From: an uncultured Leptotrichia sp.
GTDB lineage: Bacteria; Fusobacteriota; Fusobacteriia; Fusobacteriales; Leptotrichiaceae
Assembly (NCBI GenBank): GCA_938017765.1
Contig: CALIJH010000122.1
Location: 1-7,684 of the forward strand
DNA: 7,684 bases
Reading direction: 5' to 3'
Shown piece after piece: positions 1 through 5,950 of the stretch (positions are counted from its first letter, which is position 1; each line of letters begins with the position of its first letter). A model generated the notes under the pieces. That model made no database searches, was not told the DNA's origin, and was given only the letters and a program-made list of their open reading frames with translations. Made by a program: the position numbers and the translations under genes.

Positions 1-18
1 CATAAACTCTCTAAGCAT
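1..18 (-). CDS. Start of an unidentified gene, cut by the left edge
   Basis: An ATG at 18-16 (minus strand) opens a frame reading MLREFM before the window ends. It is preceded by GGAGG at 27-23, only 4 bases from the ATG, which is short but usable. A second in-frame ATG at 3-1 lies too far from this site to be the preferred start. Six codons do not allow any identification. A strong ribosome-binding site directly after a hairpin with a U-rich tail suggests a separate gene downstream of the small membrane-peptide gene. The same arrangement would also fit transcription arriving through the hairpin from the right. Confidence 0.45.
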
Positions 19-29
19 ATAACCTCCAA

Positions 30-125
30 AAAAATAAAATATATAAAAAGACTATTTGATTATTATATTATTTATTGTATAATTTCATACATAATTTATT
101 ATACAATAATAATTTCAAATAGTCT
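30..125 (-). terminator. Long imperfect hairpin with U-rich tail
   Basis: An outer 11-bp stem pairs 49-59 with 115-125 (AGACTATTTGA / TCAAATAGTCT). An inner 12-bp stem pairs 72-83 with 98-109 around a 14-base loop. The two stems are separated by an asymmetric internal loop (60-71 against 110-114). On the minus strand the outer stem runs straight into TTTTTATATATTTTATTTTTTT, as expected of an intrinsic terminator for the genes to the right. On the plus strand it is followed by a weaker T-rich stretch, so it may act in both directions. GC content of the stem is low, so efficiency is uncertain. Confidence 0.5.
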
Positions 126-180
126 AATTTTTATTTTAAAATGTATTTTTTATCTGATTTTATTCAGTTAATTACTAAGA

Positions 181-324
181 TTATGAAATTACTGGTTTTA
201 TTAAAATATATGCAAGGATATATAATATAATCATTATCATAAAAAATATGGTCAAAGAGATGATACCCAAAATATAAAAAAATATTATTAAGAGAATTTT
301 TTTAAAATTCAGCTTTTTTTTCAT
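181..324 (-). CDS. Small hydrophobic membrane peptide (47 aa)
   Basis: Unrecognised small membrane protein. I chose the ATG at 324-322 because AAAGGA lies 8 bases upstream. The longer frame from 366 would add 14 residues (MEKLEVFITERINK) but has no ribosome-binding site in front of it. The 47-residue product starts with a basic MKKKLNFKK stretch, followed by about 35 almost uninterrupted hydrophobic residues, which is enough for two closely packed membrane helices or one long one, and ends KPVIS. It sits 105 bases after the stop of the gene at 430-1077 with no visible terminator between, so it is probably co-transcribed. Its N-terminus resembles the first 40 residues of that neighbour (basic MKK, then KKI, then GII), so it could be a truncated paralogue. 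Function is unknown. Confidence 0.5.
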   Translation of the reverse strand: MKKKLNFKKILLIIFFYILGIISLTIFFMIMIILYILAYILIKPVIS

Positions 325-429
325 TTTATTAATCCTTTCAGTTATAAATACTTCTAATTTTTCCATTTTGTTAAATTTTTGAATTGGAAAATATTTTTAA
401 TTTCGAATTTATTAAGAAAATATATTAAT

Positions 430-1077
430 TTATAACAGTTTTCCTCTCATCCAAGTATCATGCATTTCATAATTTTTAATTTCTTTACCATTTATTTTTA
501 AAAACTTCTGTGGTGATAACATCGGATTTTTAATTTCTTTATCCAAAAGAATTTTCTTTTGCTGCTCTTCATATAAATTACCTTGATATTCTCCTGTTTT
601 CAGATTTAGAACAAAATAGCCTGTACATTGTTTTTTCAGAAGATTAAAGCCGTAATCACTTTCTTCTTTGGTTTTATAATTTTCATACAAAGCATCTCCT
701 TCTACCAACTTGTCATTATCTCGATATATGCCGATAAGTTTTTTTTCATCAAATTCAGTTTTTCCGTAAAGGTATTCTTTTTTATCATCATATCCCACTA
801 AAATGAGTGTTCCACAACCTATATATTTTTTTTCTTTTACATCTTCATTTTCATAGGAAAAAAGGTCTGACCCTACCCCTATTCCTCTTAGATAGTTTTC
901 CTCTATTATTTTTAAGGTATATTTATCGTTATTTATTTCAAATACGTTCATAGTATATTGTGAGGAAGACTCTAACATAAGATAAAGAAGTATTATTACT
1001 GCCAGACAGAAACTAAGAATAATTCCCGGAATAACGGCAAGGGTTATTAAAATGATTTTTTTTATATTTTTTTTCAT
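430..1077 (-). CDS. Membrane-anchored protein of unknown function (215 aa)
   Basis: I do not recognise this family. The start at 1077 is well supported: GGAGGA lies 8 bases upstream, and a promoter sits at 1152-1125. Residues 1-7 are basic (MKKNIKK) and residues 8-34 form one strong hydrophobic segment. This is most likely an uncleaved signal anchor that places the remaining 180 residues outside the cytoplasmic membrane. Cys24 is inside the segment, but the residue before it is Phe, so it is not a lipobox. The outer domain is charged, rich in Lys, Glu and Tyr, and probably beta-rich. It contains two cysteines, C88 (YIGCGT) and C151 (KKQCTGYFV), that could form a disulfide, and a turn-like segment YFVLNLKTGEYQG near 154-166. 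It lies beyond the terminator of the sulfur operon and has its own promoter, so a link to sulfur metabolism is not indicated. Confidence 0.75.
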   Translation of the reverse strand: MKKNIKKIILITLAVIPGIILSFCLAVIILLYLMLESSSQYTMNVFEINNDKYTLKIIEENYLRGIGVGSDLFSYENEDVKEKKYIGCGTLILVGYDDKKEYLYGKTEFDEKKLIGIYRDNDKLVEGDALYENYKTKEESDYGFNLLKKQCTGYFVLNLKTGEYQGNLYEEQQKKILLDKEIKNPMLSPQKFLKINGKEIKNYEMHDTWMRGKLL

Positions 1078-1124
1078 TCAATTATTCCTCCGGATTATCG
1101 AACATTTTGTTGTTGTAATGTTGC

Positions 1125-1152
1125 ATTATACAATATTTATAAAAAAAATCAA
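1125..1152 (-). promoter_or_regulatory. Sigma-70-type promoter for the gene at 430-1077
   Basis: Read on the minus strand, TTGATT (1152-1147) and a perfect TATAAT (1130-1125) are separated by 16 bases. Transcription would begin near 1118, giving a leader of about 40 bases before the ATG at 1077. The site lies just downstream of the trxB-like gene's terminator, where a new transcription unit is expected. Confidence 0.55.
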
Positions 1153-1175
1153 AAATTTAATGATTTTAATTAATA

Positions 1176-1219
1176 ACAAAAAAGTCAAAAGCTCTCTATA
1201 TTCGGGAACTTTTGACTTT
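1176..1219 (-). terminator. Intrinsic terminator of the sulfur operon
   Basis: An 11-bp perfect stem, AAAGTCAAAAG (1181-1191) with CTTTTGACTTT (1209-1219), extends inward through a C/A mismatch to four more pairs. On the minus strand it begins 22 bases after the stop codon at 1242 and ends in a run of six T, the classic layout of a Rho-independent terminator. A T-rich stretch also follows on the plus side. Confidence 0.8.
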
Positions 1220-1241
1220 ATATTTTTATCCGAAACATTTT

Positions 1242-2189
1242 TTAATTTTTGCTTTCACTGATATATTTTTCAGCACAATATCCTGCAACTGCACCGTCTC
1301 CTACGGCAGTTGATACTTGCCTCAAAGGTTTATCCCTGACGTCTCCTGCACAGTAGACGCCTTTTATGTTGGTTTCCATTTTTTCATTTGTAATTATATA
1401 TCCGTCGGAATTCATATCAATTTGATTTTTAAATAATTCCGTATCGGGATTATAGCCTATAAAAAGAAAACAGGTATCTATATCAAAAGGAATCAAGTCT
1501 TTTGTTTTAGTATTTATTAATGTTACTTTTTCTAAAAGTTCTCCTTCACTCTCAAAAGAATGAACTTTCGTATTCCAAATAAATTCCATTTTTTCATTTT
1601 TGAGAGCTGCTTTTCTTGCGGCGGGATGACATCTCATATTTCCTGTATCCCGAGTAACTGAAACAATTACTTTTTTTGCGAATTTTGTGAGAAAAATACC
1701 TTCTTCAATAGCTGAATCTCCATTTCCTACAATCATAACGGTTTTATCCTTATTAGCTGCGGCATCGCAAGTCGCACAGAAAGAAATACCTTTACCGTAT
1801 AAAAATTTTTCTTCGTTAACAGCACCTGTCAATCTTGGTTTTCCACCTGTTGCGATTATTACGGTTTCAGCTTCATAGATATTTCTGAAAGTTTCCACGG
1901 TTTTTATATCATCTGTAAGATTTACTGATTTTACATCAGTATTTTTAAAATGAACTCCAAATTTTTTTGCCTGTTTATGAAATAAATTCATTAAGTCGGG
2001 TCCTGAAATACTGTCAGGAAATCCGGGATAATTTTCTATTTCACTGGTAGAAGTTGCAAGTCCTCCTATCAGTCCTTTTTCTATAATCAGTGTTTTCAAT
2101 TCGGCACGGGCACAATATATTCCTGCAGTCAATCCTGCACTGCCTCCTCCAATAATAACAACATCATAATATTCTCTCTGTTTATCCAT
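1242..2189 (-). CDS. Thioredoxin-reductase-like FAD disulfide oxidoreductase, atypical NADPH site
   Basis: A 315-residue flavoprotein of normal length for low-Mr thioredoxin reductase. Visible motifs: FAD-binding GGGSAGLTAG at 14-23; ENYPGFP at 52-58; redox-active CATC at 138-141; dinucleotide-fold GNGDSA at 155-160; and C-terminal FAD motif AGDVRDKPLRQVSTAVGDGA at 281-300. Two family features are altered. The HRRxxxR stretch that binds the NADPH 2'-phosphate reads VTRDTGNMR (178-186), and the residues after the CATCD site read AAANK rather than the usual Gly/Phe-rich turn. The electron donor may therefore be NADH or something else. The gene starts 4 bases after the stop of the preceding YeeE half, with AAAAGAG inside that gene as its ribosome-binding site, so translation is probably coupled. 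From context it likely reduces the disulfides or persulfides produced during sulfur uptake. An ordinary TrxB role, or a role with another carrier, cannot be excluded, so I leave the symbol blank. Confidence 0.88.
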   Translation of the reverse strand: MDKQREYYDVVIIGGGSAGLTAGIYCARAELKTLIIEKGLIGGLATSTSEIENYPGFPDSISGPDLMNLFHKQAKKFGVHFKNTDVKSVNLTDDIKTVETFRNIYEAETVIIATGGKPRLTGAVNEEKFLYGKGISFCATCDAAANKDKTVMIVGNGDSAIEEGIFLTKFAKKVIVSVTRDTGNMRCHPAARKAALKNEKMEFIWNTKVHSFESEGELLEKVTLINTKTKDLIPFDIDTCFLFIGYNPDTELFKNQIDMNSDGYIITNEKMETNIKGVYCAGDVRDKPLRQVSTAVGDGAVAGYCAEKYISESKN

Positions 2190-2193
2190 AGTT

Positions 2194-2748
2194 TTACTCT
2201 TTTATAATATAGTTTAAAAGGATTTTACTACCGATAAAGGCTCCTATTAAAAGAGAAGCAGCAAAAAGCCATCCTGTAAGTGATAAAGCAGATAATGCAC
2301 AAAGTAGGGCGATAATATTACAGCCTGCAGCAAGTCTTGCTCCAAATCCCATTAAAAATCCTCCGATTATCCCTGCTAAAAGTTGTTTTTTATTTCTTAT
2401 TTTTTTAACTTTGAATTCTGAAGCAAATAAAGTTGCTAAAGCTGCACCAATGATTATACCTATATTACGTAAAGATCCCCCGTCTTTTAGAATAGGTGTA
2501 ACAATGGATTCTCCCAATGGTTTGTGAGTAATAAAATATGCCCATTTTGTAGTATCTATGCCGATTATACGGAATAATTTGGCTCCCCATACGGAAAATG
2601 TTCCGGTAATTCCCCAAACTTTTCCAAAAACTGCTAAATGTGCAGTTGTTGCAACTCCCATTAACATAGCACCTGCACTGTATGAAAGAGGAGTTTTCAT
2701 TATTTTTTTATAAATTTCATTTTGACTAAGTTTATTAAAAAAATTCAT
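2194..2748 (-). CDS. YeeE/YedE-type transporter C-terminal half, copy 2
   Basis: A 184-residue polytopic membrane protein corresponding to the C-terminal half of YeeE/TsuA (Sulf_transp) thiosulfate transporters. It shows the hallmark GARLAAGCNIIALL around C143 and SLTGWLF at 156-162. Full-length family members have about 330-360 residues in one chain. Here the N-terminal half is the separate gene at 5179-5841, so the transporter is split. The start at 2748 has AAGGAG 8 bases upstream. The protein is about 68% identical (124 of 183 positions, counted by hand, no gaps) to the copy at 4260-4811. It differs at residue 94 (Arg here, Cys there) and at 150 (Cys here, Ser there). It sits between the rhodanese lipoprotein and the flavoprotein gene. 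It may pair with the same N-terminal half as the other copy, giving an alternative channel, but this is inference. Confidence 0.85.
   Translation of the reverse strand: MNFFNKLSQNEIYKKIMKTPLSYSAGAMLMGVATTAHLAVFGKVWGITGTFSVWGAKLFRIIGIDTTKWAYFITHKPLGESIVTPILKDGGSLRNIGIIIGAALATLFASEFKVKKIRNKKQLLAGIIGGFLMGFGARLAAGCNIIALLCALSALSLTGWLFAASLLIGAFIGSKILLNYIIKE
2414..2445. repeat. 32-bp direct repeat, copy A (inside YeeE half 2)
   Basis: These 32 bases are identical to 4477-4508 in the other YeeE C-terminal half and encode the shared ALATLFASE segment (about residues 103-111). Identity extends to synonymous positions although the genes overall differ much more. This points to a tandem duplication with recent gene conversion or local constraint. 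Confidence 0.8.
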
Positions 2749-2846
2749 TCTATGATCTCCTTTTGCTTAACAATGCTTTGTAAAAATATTTTCTGGCTAT
2801 ATTTTTATTTTCTTAAATTTTTTCAAGTGTTTTTTGAATTATTCAA

Positions 2847-4238
2847 TTATGCTTTACATGATCCTCCGGTTTTTTTCTCAGCTTTACCAAAGTCGTTTTT
2901 TGCGTCAGGTTTTTGCATATTATTAGGAGCACCTTTCTGAACAGGATATTTTGAATCCATTTGCCAAGCATTCCAGCCTCCGTCATAAATGTAAGTGTTT
3001 TCCCAGCCTGCAAGTTGTGTCATAAACCATGGTACACCCGCACGCCAGCCTGTACCGCAGTAAAATGCCAATTTATCGCCTTTTTTGATATTCTGTCCTT
3101 TCCATAGTTCAAATATTTCTATAGGATTACGCAAAGTATTGTCAGGGTCATAATAATCTGCCATATTGGAAGAATCTGTACCCGCAAAACCCCAGACAGC
3201 TCCCTGCGGCTCTCCTTTCCCCGGAATATAATCATAGCCACTTATTTTTCCTGTATATTCGTCCCACGAACGGTTACTTATAAGTTTTAATCCTTCTTTT
3301 TCCATAGTGATTGCCTGTTCGGGAGTTGAAATATTGATTTTAGGATTTGTAGGAATCACTGTTCCAAAATCTGTTTCAGGTTTTGGAGTATTGACTTTAG
3401 TTTCTGTAGGAAATCCGACATCTACCCATGTCGTAAGATTACCGTTAAGAACTCTTACATCTTCTACTCCTGCCCATTTCAATGCCCAAAAGACACGATA
3501 AGCTGCAAGCTGATTATCGGAGTAGAGAATTACAGTTTTATCTTTTGTAATACCGTTTTTTAATAAGTTCTGTTCTATGATTTTAGGGTCGCTTAGGTTC
3601 CATACAGGTCCATTTTCTATCCAGTCTGTATCAAAATGATGGGCACCTGTAATATGCTGAACATAAGATTTACTTTTTTCCAAAGGTCCCCATGAAACCT
3701 CGAATAATATAAATTTATCATTATTATAAGTTTCAGGTTTTTCTCCTTTCAGAACAGAATTTAGCCATTTAGGAGAAATACTGTACTGATAGTTTGGAAA
3801 AGATTCCATAGGATTATCTTTATTATTGGCATAATTTATAAAATCGTTAAATATTTTAACTTTATACCCTCTTGAAGCAAATTCGGCACTTACACAGTTC
3901 AAATTGTCAGTGTCTGTATCATAAAATACGAGAGTTTTATTTTTAGTAATCCCTTTTCCTGCCGCAAAGCTTTCAAATTTATTATCTTCAATATGATCTA
4001 ACCAGTTACAGCTAAATTGAATTGCTCCTTTAATATGCCCTCCACGTTCTGCGTTGACATCTTTAAATCCGTTGTACAGACTGTCCTCGCGCCCGTCTAT
4101 AATAACATAGTCAGGATTATCAAGATTTTTTATTAATTCTTCAATTTTTATCTCACTGATTGAATTTTTGCCACAGGATATAATTAATCCTAAAATAGCA
4201 ATAATTATTGTTGAAAATAAGATTGTTTTAACTTTCAT
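2847..4238 (-). CDS. Triple-rhodanese-domain lipoprotein (sulfurtransferase)
   Basis: A 463-residue exported sulfurtransferase. The N-terminus is a lipoprotein signal: basic MKVK, a hydrophobic core, then lipobox I-I-S-C with the lipidated Cys at 22. It should therefore be membrane-anchored and face out of the cytoplasm. Three rhodanese-like domains follow, at about 29-150, 155-280 and 300-437. Only the third has a catalytic loop, CGTGWR, with C394 after the strand KLAFY. The equivalent position is Asp107 in domain 1 (LVFYD) and Ser240 in domain 2 (VILYS), so these two are probably structural or substrate-binding. Domain 1 still holds C77 and C115, and the C-terminal tail ends GGSCKA with C461, which could receive sulfur. 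AAGGAG lies 11 bases before the start, slightly far. The gene lies between two YeeE C-terminal halves, so it probably cleaves or presents thiosulfate or another sulfane donor for the transporter. The true donor and acceptor are unknown. Confidence 0.9.
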   Translation of the reverse strand: MKVKTILFSTIIIAILGLIISCGKNSISEIKIEELIKNLDNPDYVIIDGREDSLYNGFKDVNAERGGHIKGAIQFSCNWLDHIEDNKFESFAAGKGITKNKTLVFYDTDTDNLNCVSAEFASRGYKVKIFNDFINYANNKDNPMESFPNYQYSISPKWLNSVLKGEKPETYNNDKFILFEVSWGPLEKSKSYVQHITGAHHFDTDWIENGPVWNLSDPKIIEQNLLKNGITKDKTVILYSDNQLAAYRVFWALKWAGVEDVRVLNGNLTTWVDVGFPTETKVNTPKPETDFGTVIPTNPKINISTPEQAITMEKEGLKLISNRSWDEYTGKISGYDYIPGKGEPQGAVWGFAGTDSSNMADYYDPDNTLRNPIEIFELWKGQNIKKGDKLAFYCGTGWRAGVPWFMTQLAGWENTYIYDGGWNAWQMDSKYPVQKGAPNNMQKPDAKNDFGKAEKKTGGSCKA

Positions 4239-4259
4239 TATTTAGTGATCTCCTTGTTT

Positions 4260-4811
4260 TTATTTTATGATATATTTTAAAAGTATTTTTCCTCCTATGA
4301 AGGAACCTGTAAATACAGACAGTGCAAAAAGCCAGCCTGTAAGGGATAAAGCTGACAATGCGGAAAATAAAGCCGAAATATTGCAACCGGAAGCAAATCT
4401 TGTTCCCAGCCCTATTAAAAATCCTCCAATAGCTGCTCCTAAAAACTGTCTTTTTCCTTTTATTTTTTTAATTTTAAATTCTGAAGCAAATAAAGTTGCT
4501 AAAGCTGCTCCTATAATAATACCTGTGTTACATACAGTACCTCCGCTTTTAAAAAGAGGCAGGACTATAGCTCTTTTTAATCCCGGATGAGCGATGAAAT
4601 AACTCCATTTAGTAGTATCAATTCCAATTAGCCAAAGTATTTTGGCTCCCCAGACTGTAAAAGGACCTGAAATGCCCCATGTACTTTTAAAAATCGCTAA
4701 ATAAGCTGTCGCCATAATACCGAGAAGTATAGCACCCGTTTCATATGAAAGAGGTGTTTTCATTATTTTTTTGTATATCTCATTTTGACTTAATCTGTTA
4801 AAAAATTCCAT
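4260..4811 (-). CDS. YeeE/YedE-type transporter C-terminal half, copy 1
   Basis: A 183-residue membrane protein matching the C-terminal half of TsuA/YeeE thiosulfate transporters. It carries the signature GTRFASGCNISALFS with C143 and SLTGWLF at 156-162, and about four to five hydrophobic segments. An extra cysteine, C94 (TVCNTG), is present here but is Arg in the second copy. In the single-chain relatives, conserved cysteines along the pore are thought to relay the sulfur anion, so the one here plus the two in the separate N-terminal half would complete the set. AAAGGA lies 7 bases before the ATG. The gene is the third of the operon, 87 bases after tusA and 21 bases before the rhodanese gene. 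This copy is nearest the N-terminal half and the carrier and is likely the primary partner. Confidence 0.87.
   Translation of the reverse strand: MEFFNRLSQNEIYKKIMKTPLSYETGAILLGIMATAYLAIFKSTWGISGPFTVWGAKILWLIGIDTTKWSYFIAHPGLKRAIVLPLFKSGGTVCNTGIIIGAALATLFASEFKIKKIKGKRQFLGAAIGGFLIGLGTRFASGCNISALFSALSALSLTGWLFALSVFTGSFIGGKILLKYIIK
4477..4508. repeat. 32-bp direct repeat, copy B (inside YeeE half 1)
   Basis: Exact match to 2414-2445 in the paralogous gene, in the same orientation. The two copies flank the rhodanese lipoprotein gene, so recombination between them would remove it and fuse the two YeeE halves. Confidence 0.8.
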
Positions 4812-4840
4812 TTTTCATCCTTTTTAATAATAGTTTTAGT

Positions 4841-4880
4841 TTACAATATTTTTACTACAGCATCTTTATTACAATATTTT
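4841..4880. repeat. Pair of 12-bp direct repeats in the tusA-yeeE gap
   Basis: TTACAATATTTT occurs at 4841-4852 and again at 4869-4880, 28 bases start to start, inside the 87-base gap between the tusA-like gene and the first YeeE C-terminal half. This is the longest gap but one within the operon. The repeats could mark a protein-binding or processing site, or be chance in such AT-rich DNA. Confidence 0.4.
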
Positions 4881-4898
4881 AGATTTCTAATTATAACT

Positions 4899-5126
4899 TT
4901 AGTTACCTTTTTCTACTATGATATTCCATTCTCCTTCATTGATTTCTTCAACTTCGCAGTTCCAGCCGATTTCCTGAGCCCATTCAGGAATATTTTTTAT
5001 AGCACACGAATGGTCTACATTTATTATAAGAACATCTCCTTTTTCCAAATCTTCAAATTTTTTTTGAGCTTTTATTAAAGGGATAGGACAAGCTTCTCCT
5101 AAACAGTCTAATTTATATTCTTTCAT
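4899..5126 (-). CDS. TusA-family sulfur carrier protein
   Basis: A 75-residue cytoplasmic sulfur carrier of the TusA/SirA/YeeD family (75-85 residues is usual). It begins KEYKLDCLGEACPIPLIKA. C13 of the CPxP motif is the persulfide-carrying residue, at the start of the first helix. C8 lies just before it, and a further C41 is in DHSCAIKNIP, an arrangement I associate with members found beside YeeE transporters. C57 is a fourth cysteine. GGAGGT lies 7 bases before the ATG. The gene sits directly after the transporter N-terminal half (52-base gap), matching the known TsuA-TsuB (YeeE-YeeD) pairing in which the carrier takes part in thiosulfate uptake. A role in tRNA thiolation is less likely here because no tus or mnmA genes are nearby. 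A selenium role (YedF-like) lacks support, as no selD or extra C-terminal domain is present. Confidence 0.92.
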   Translation of the reverse strand: MKEYKLDCLGEACPIPLIKAQKKFEDLEKGDVLIINVDHSCAIKNIPEWAQEIGWNCEVEEINEGEWNIIVEKGN

Positions 5127-5178
5127 TTTTTTACCTCCAATAATTTAATTTAGAAATTTATTTCATAGAATTGTTTTC

Positions 5179-5841
5179 TTACTCACCTGAACCAATTTTT
5201 TTCTTTTGCCATTTAATTGCAACAATATAGATAATAAGGATTATAGTAAACTGAAATACTAAAGCTCCTGTCCAGCCTAAATAATCAGGCAGATATATTG
5301 CCCATTTCTTATCGTTGAATATAGGCTCTAAGAACCCCATTGCCCATGCTCCAACGACAGAACCGAATACAAAAAATACAAAACTAACCCATTGTAACTG
5401 ATACCCCTCGCCAAACCTCATTAAAACCCCTGAACCGCAAGCTCCTGCTATGACCATACCTATTCCAAAAAGTATTCCCCCAATAACAGTTAGTACAGAT
5501 AATGGAAATACAGCATCCAATCCTAAAGGTTTTCCTCCTGAAAGGACTGACCCGAAACTCAAAGCGGTAAATCCTATTGTGCCTATAGAAATAGCTAAAA
5601 ATACTGCTCTTGTAAGAGAGGTACTCCCTGTCATAATAGGGTCACGGAAACCTGCTGTAAAGCAGAACCTTGAACGTTGTAAAATCATTCCGAAAGCTAT
5701 CCCGAAAATCCAGAAAGTAGCTAATTTTTGATTGTTTAAATAAAAACCAAAAATAACTGCTAAAATTGTTATAATAAGTGCAATAGGTATTTGAGATTTT
5801 ACGGGTTTTCTTTCGGTATGTTTTATAGTTATTTTGCTCAT
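5179..5841 (-). CDS. YeeE/YedE-type transporter N-terminal half (thiosulfate uptake)
   Basis: A 220-residue polytopic membrane protein, first gene of the operon, corresponding to the N-terminal half of TsuA/YeeE. After a basic cytoplasmic start (residues 1-17) come about six hydrophobic segments. The family signatures are QRSRFCFTAGFRDP at 55-68 with C60, and GACGSGVLMRFGEGY at 133-147 with C135, both in re-entrant-type loops that carry the pore cysteines in the single-chain transporter. The matching third cysteine motif (GCNI) is found only in the separate genes at 4260-4811 and 2194-2748, so transport should need a complex of two polypeptides. The start at 5841 follows AAAGGAGGA with a rather long 12-base spacing, and an upstream in-frame TAA leaves no alternative. 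Substrate is inferred from the TusA and rhodanese neighbours; other sulfur oxyanions are possible. Confidence 0.88.
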   Translation of the reverse strand: MSKITIKHTERKPVKSQIPIALIITILAVIFGFYLNNQKLATFWIFGIAFGMILQRSRFCFTAGFRDPIMTGSTSLTRAVFLAISIGTIGFTALSFGSVLSGGKPLGLDAVFPLSVLTVIGGILFGIGMVIAGACGSGVLMRFGEGYQLQWVSFVFFVFGSVVGAWAMGFLEPIFNDKKWAIYLPDYLGWTGALVFQFTIILIIYIVAIKWQKKKIGSGE

Positions 5842-5868
5842 AATTAAGTAAATCCTCCTTTCATAAAA

Positions 5869-5906
5869 ATTAAGATGAAATACAATTTTTAATATTTCTT
5901 CTTAAT
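5869..5906 (-). promoter_or_regulatory. Leader hairpin before the sulfur operon's first gene
   Basis: Bases 5869-5881 pair with 5894-5906 (12 of 13 positions, one T/T mismatch) around a 12-base loop. On the minus strand the stem is followed at once by a run of T (AATTTTTA covers its last pair and the tail) and then by the Shine-Dalgarno at 5859-5852. The position suits an attenuator or translational control element, but only a few pairs are G-C, so stability is doubtful. Confidence 0.3.
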
Positions 5907-5950
5907 AAAAGTATAACTCTAAATATACAATATGGAAGACAGTAAAAAAG

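Noticed and set aside
181..366. 61-residue version of the small membrane peptide
   Set aside because: The ATG at 366 has no Shine-Dalgarno, whereas the internal ATG at 324 has AAAGGA at 8 bases and gives a typical basic-then-hydrophobic N-terminus.
1052..1261. Plus-strand open frame of 69 codons
   Set aside because: It runs through the promoter and terminator between two minus-strand genes, is low-complexity (Phe/Ile-rich) from AT-rich DNA, and has no ribosome-binding site.
2835..2847. TTGAATTATTCAA inverted repeat as a terminator after the rhodanese gene
   Set aside because: The stem is only 6 bp, A/T-dominated, overlaps the stop codon and is followed by A rather than T on the minus strand, so it is unlikely to end the transcript.
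3307..3501. Plus-strand open frame opposite the rhodanese gene (similar ones at 1687-1878, 2722-2940, 4267-4590 and 5450-5731)
   Set aside because: These are antisense to well-supported genes with clear motifs, have no ribosome-binding sites and encode nothing recognisable.
4899..5841. Selenium metabolism (YedE/YedF-type) pair
   Set aside because: The TusA protein lacks the extra C-terminal domain of YedF, and no selD or other selenium gene is present. Rhodanese and thiosulfate-type context fits better.
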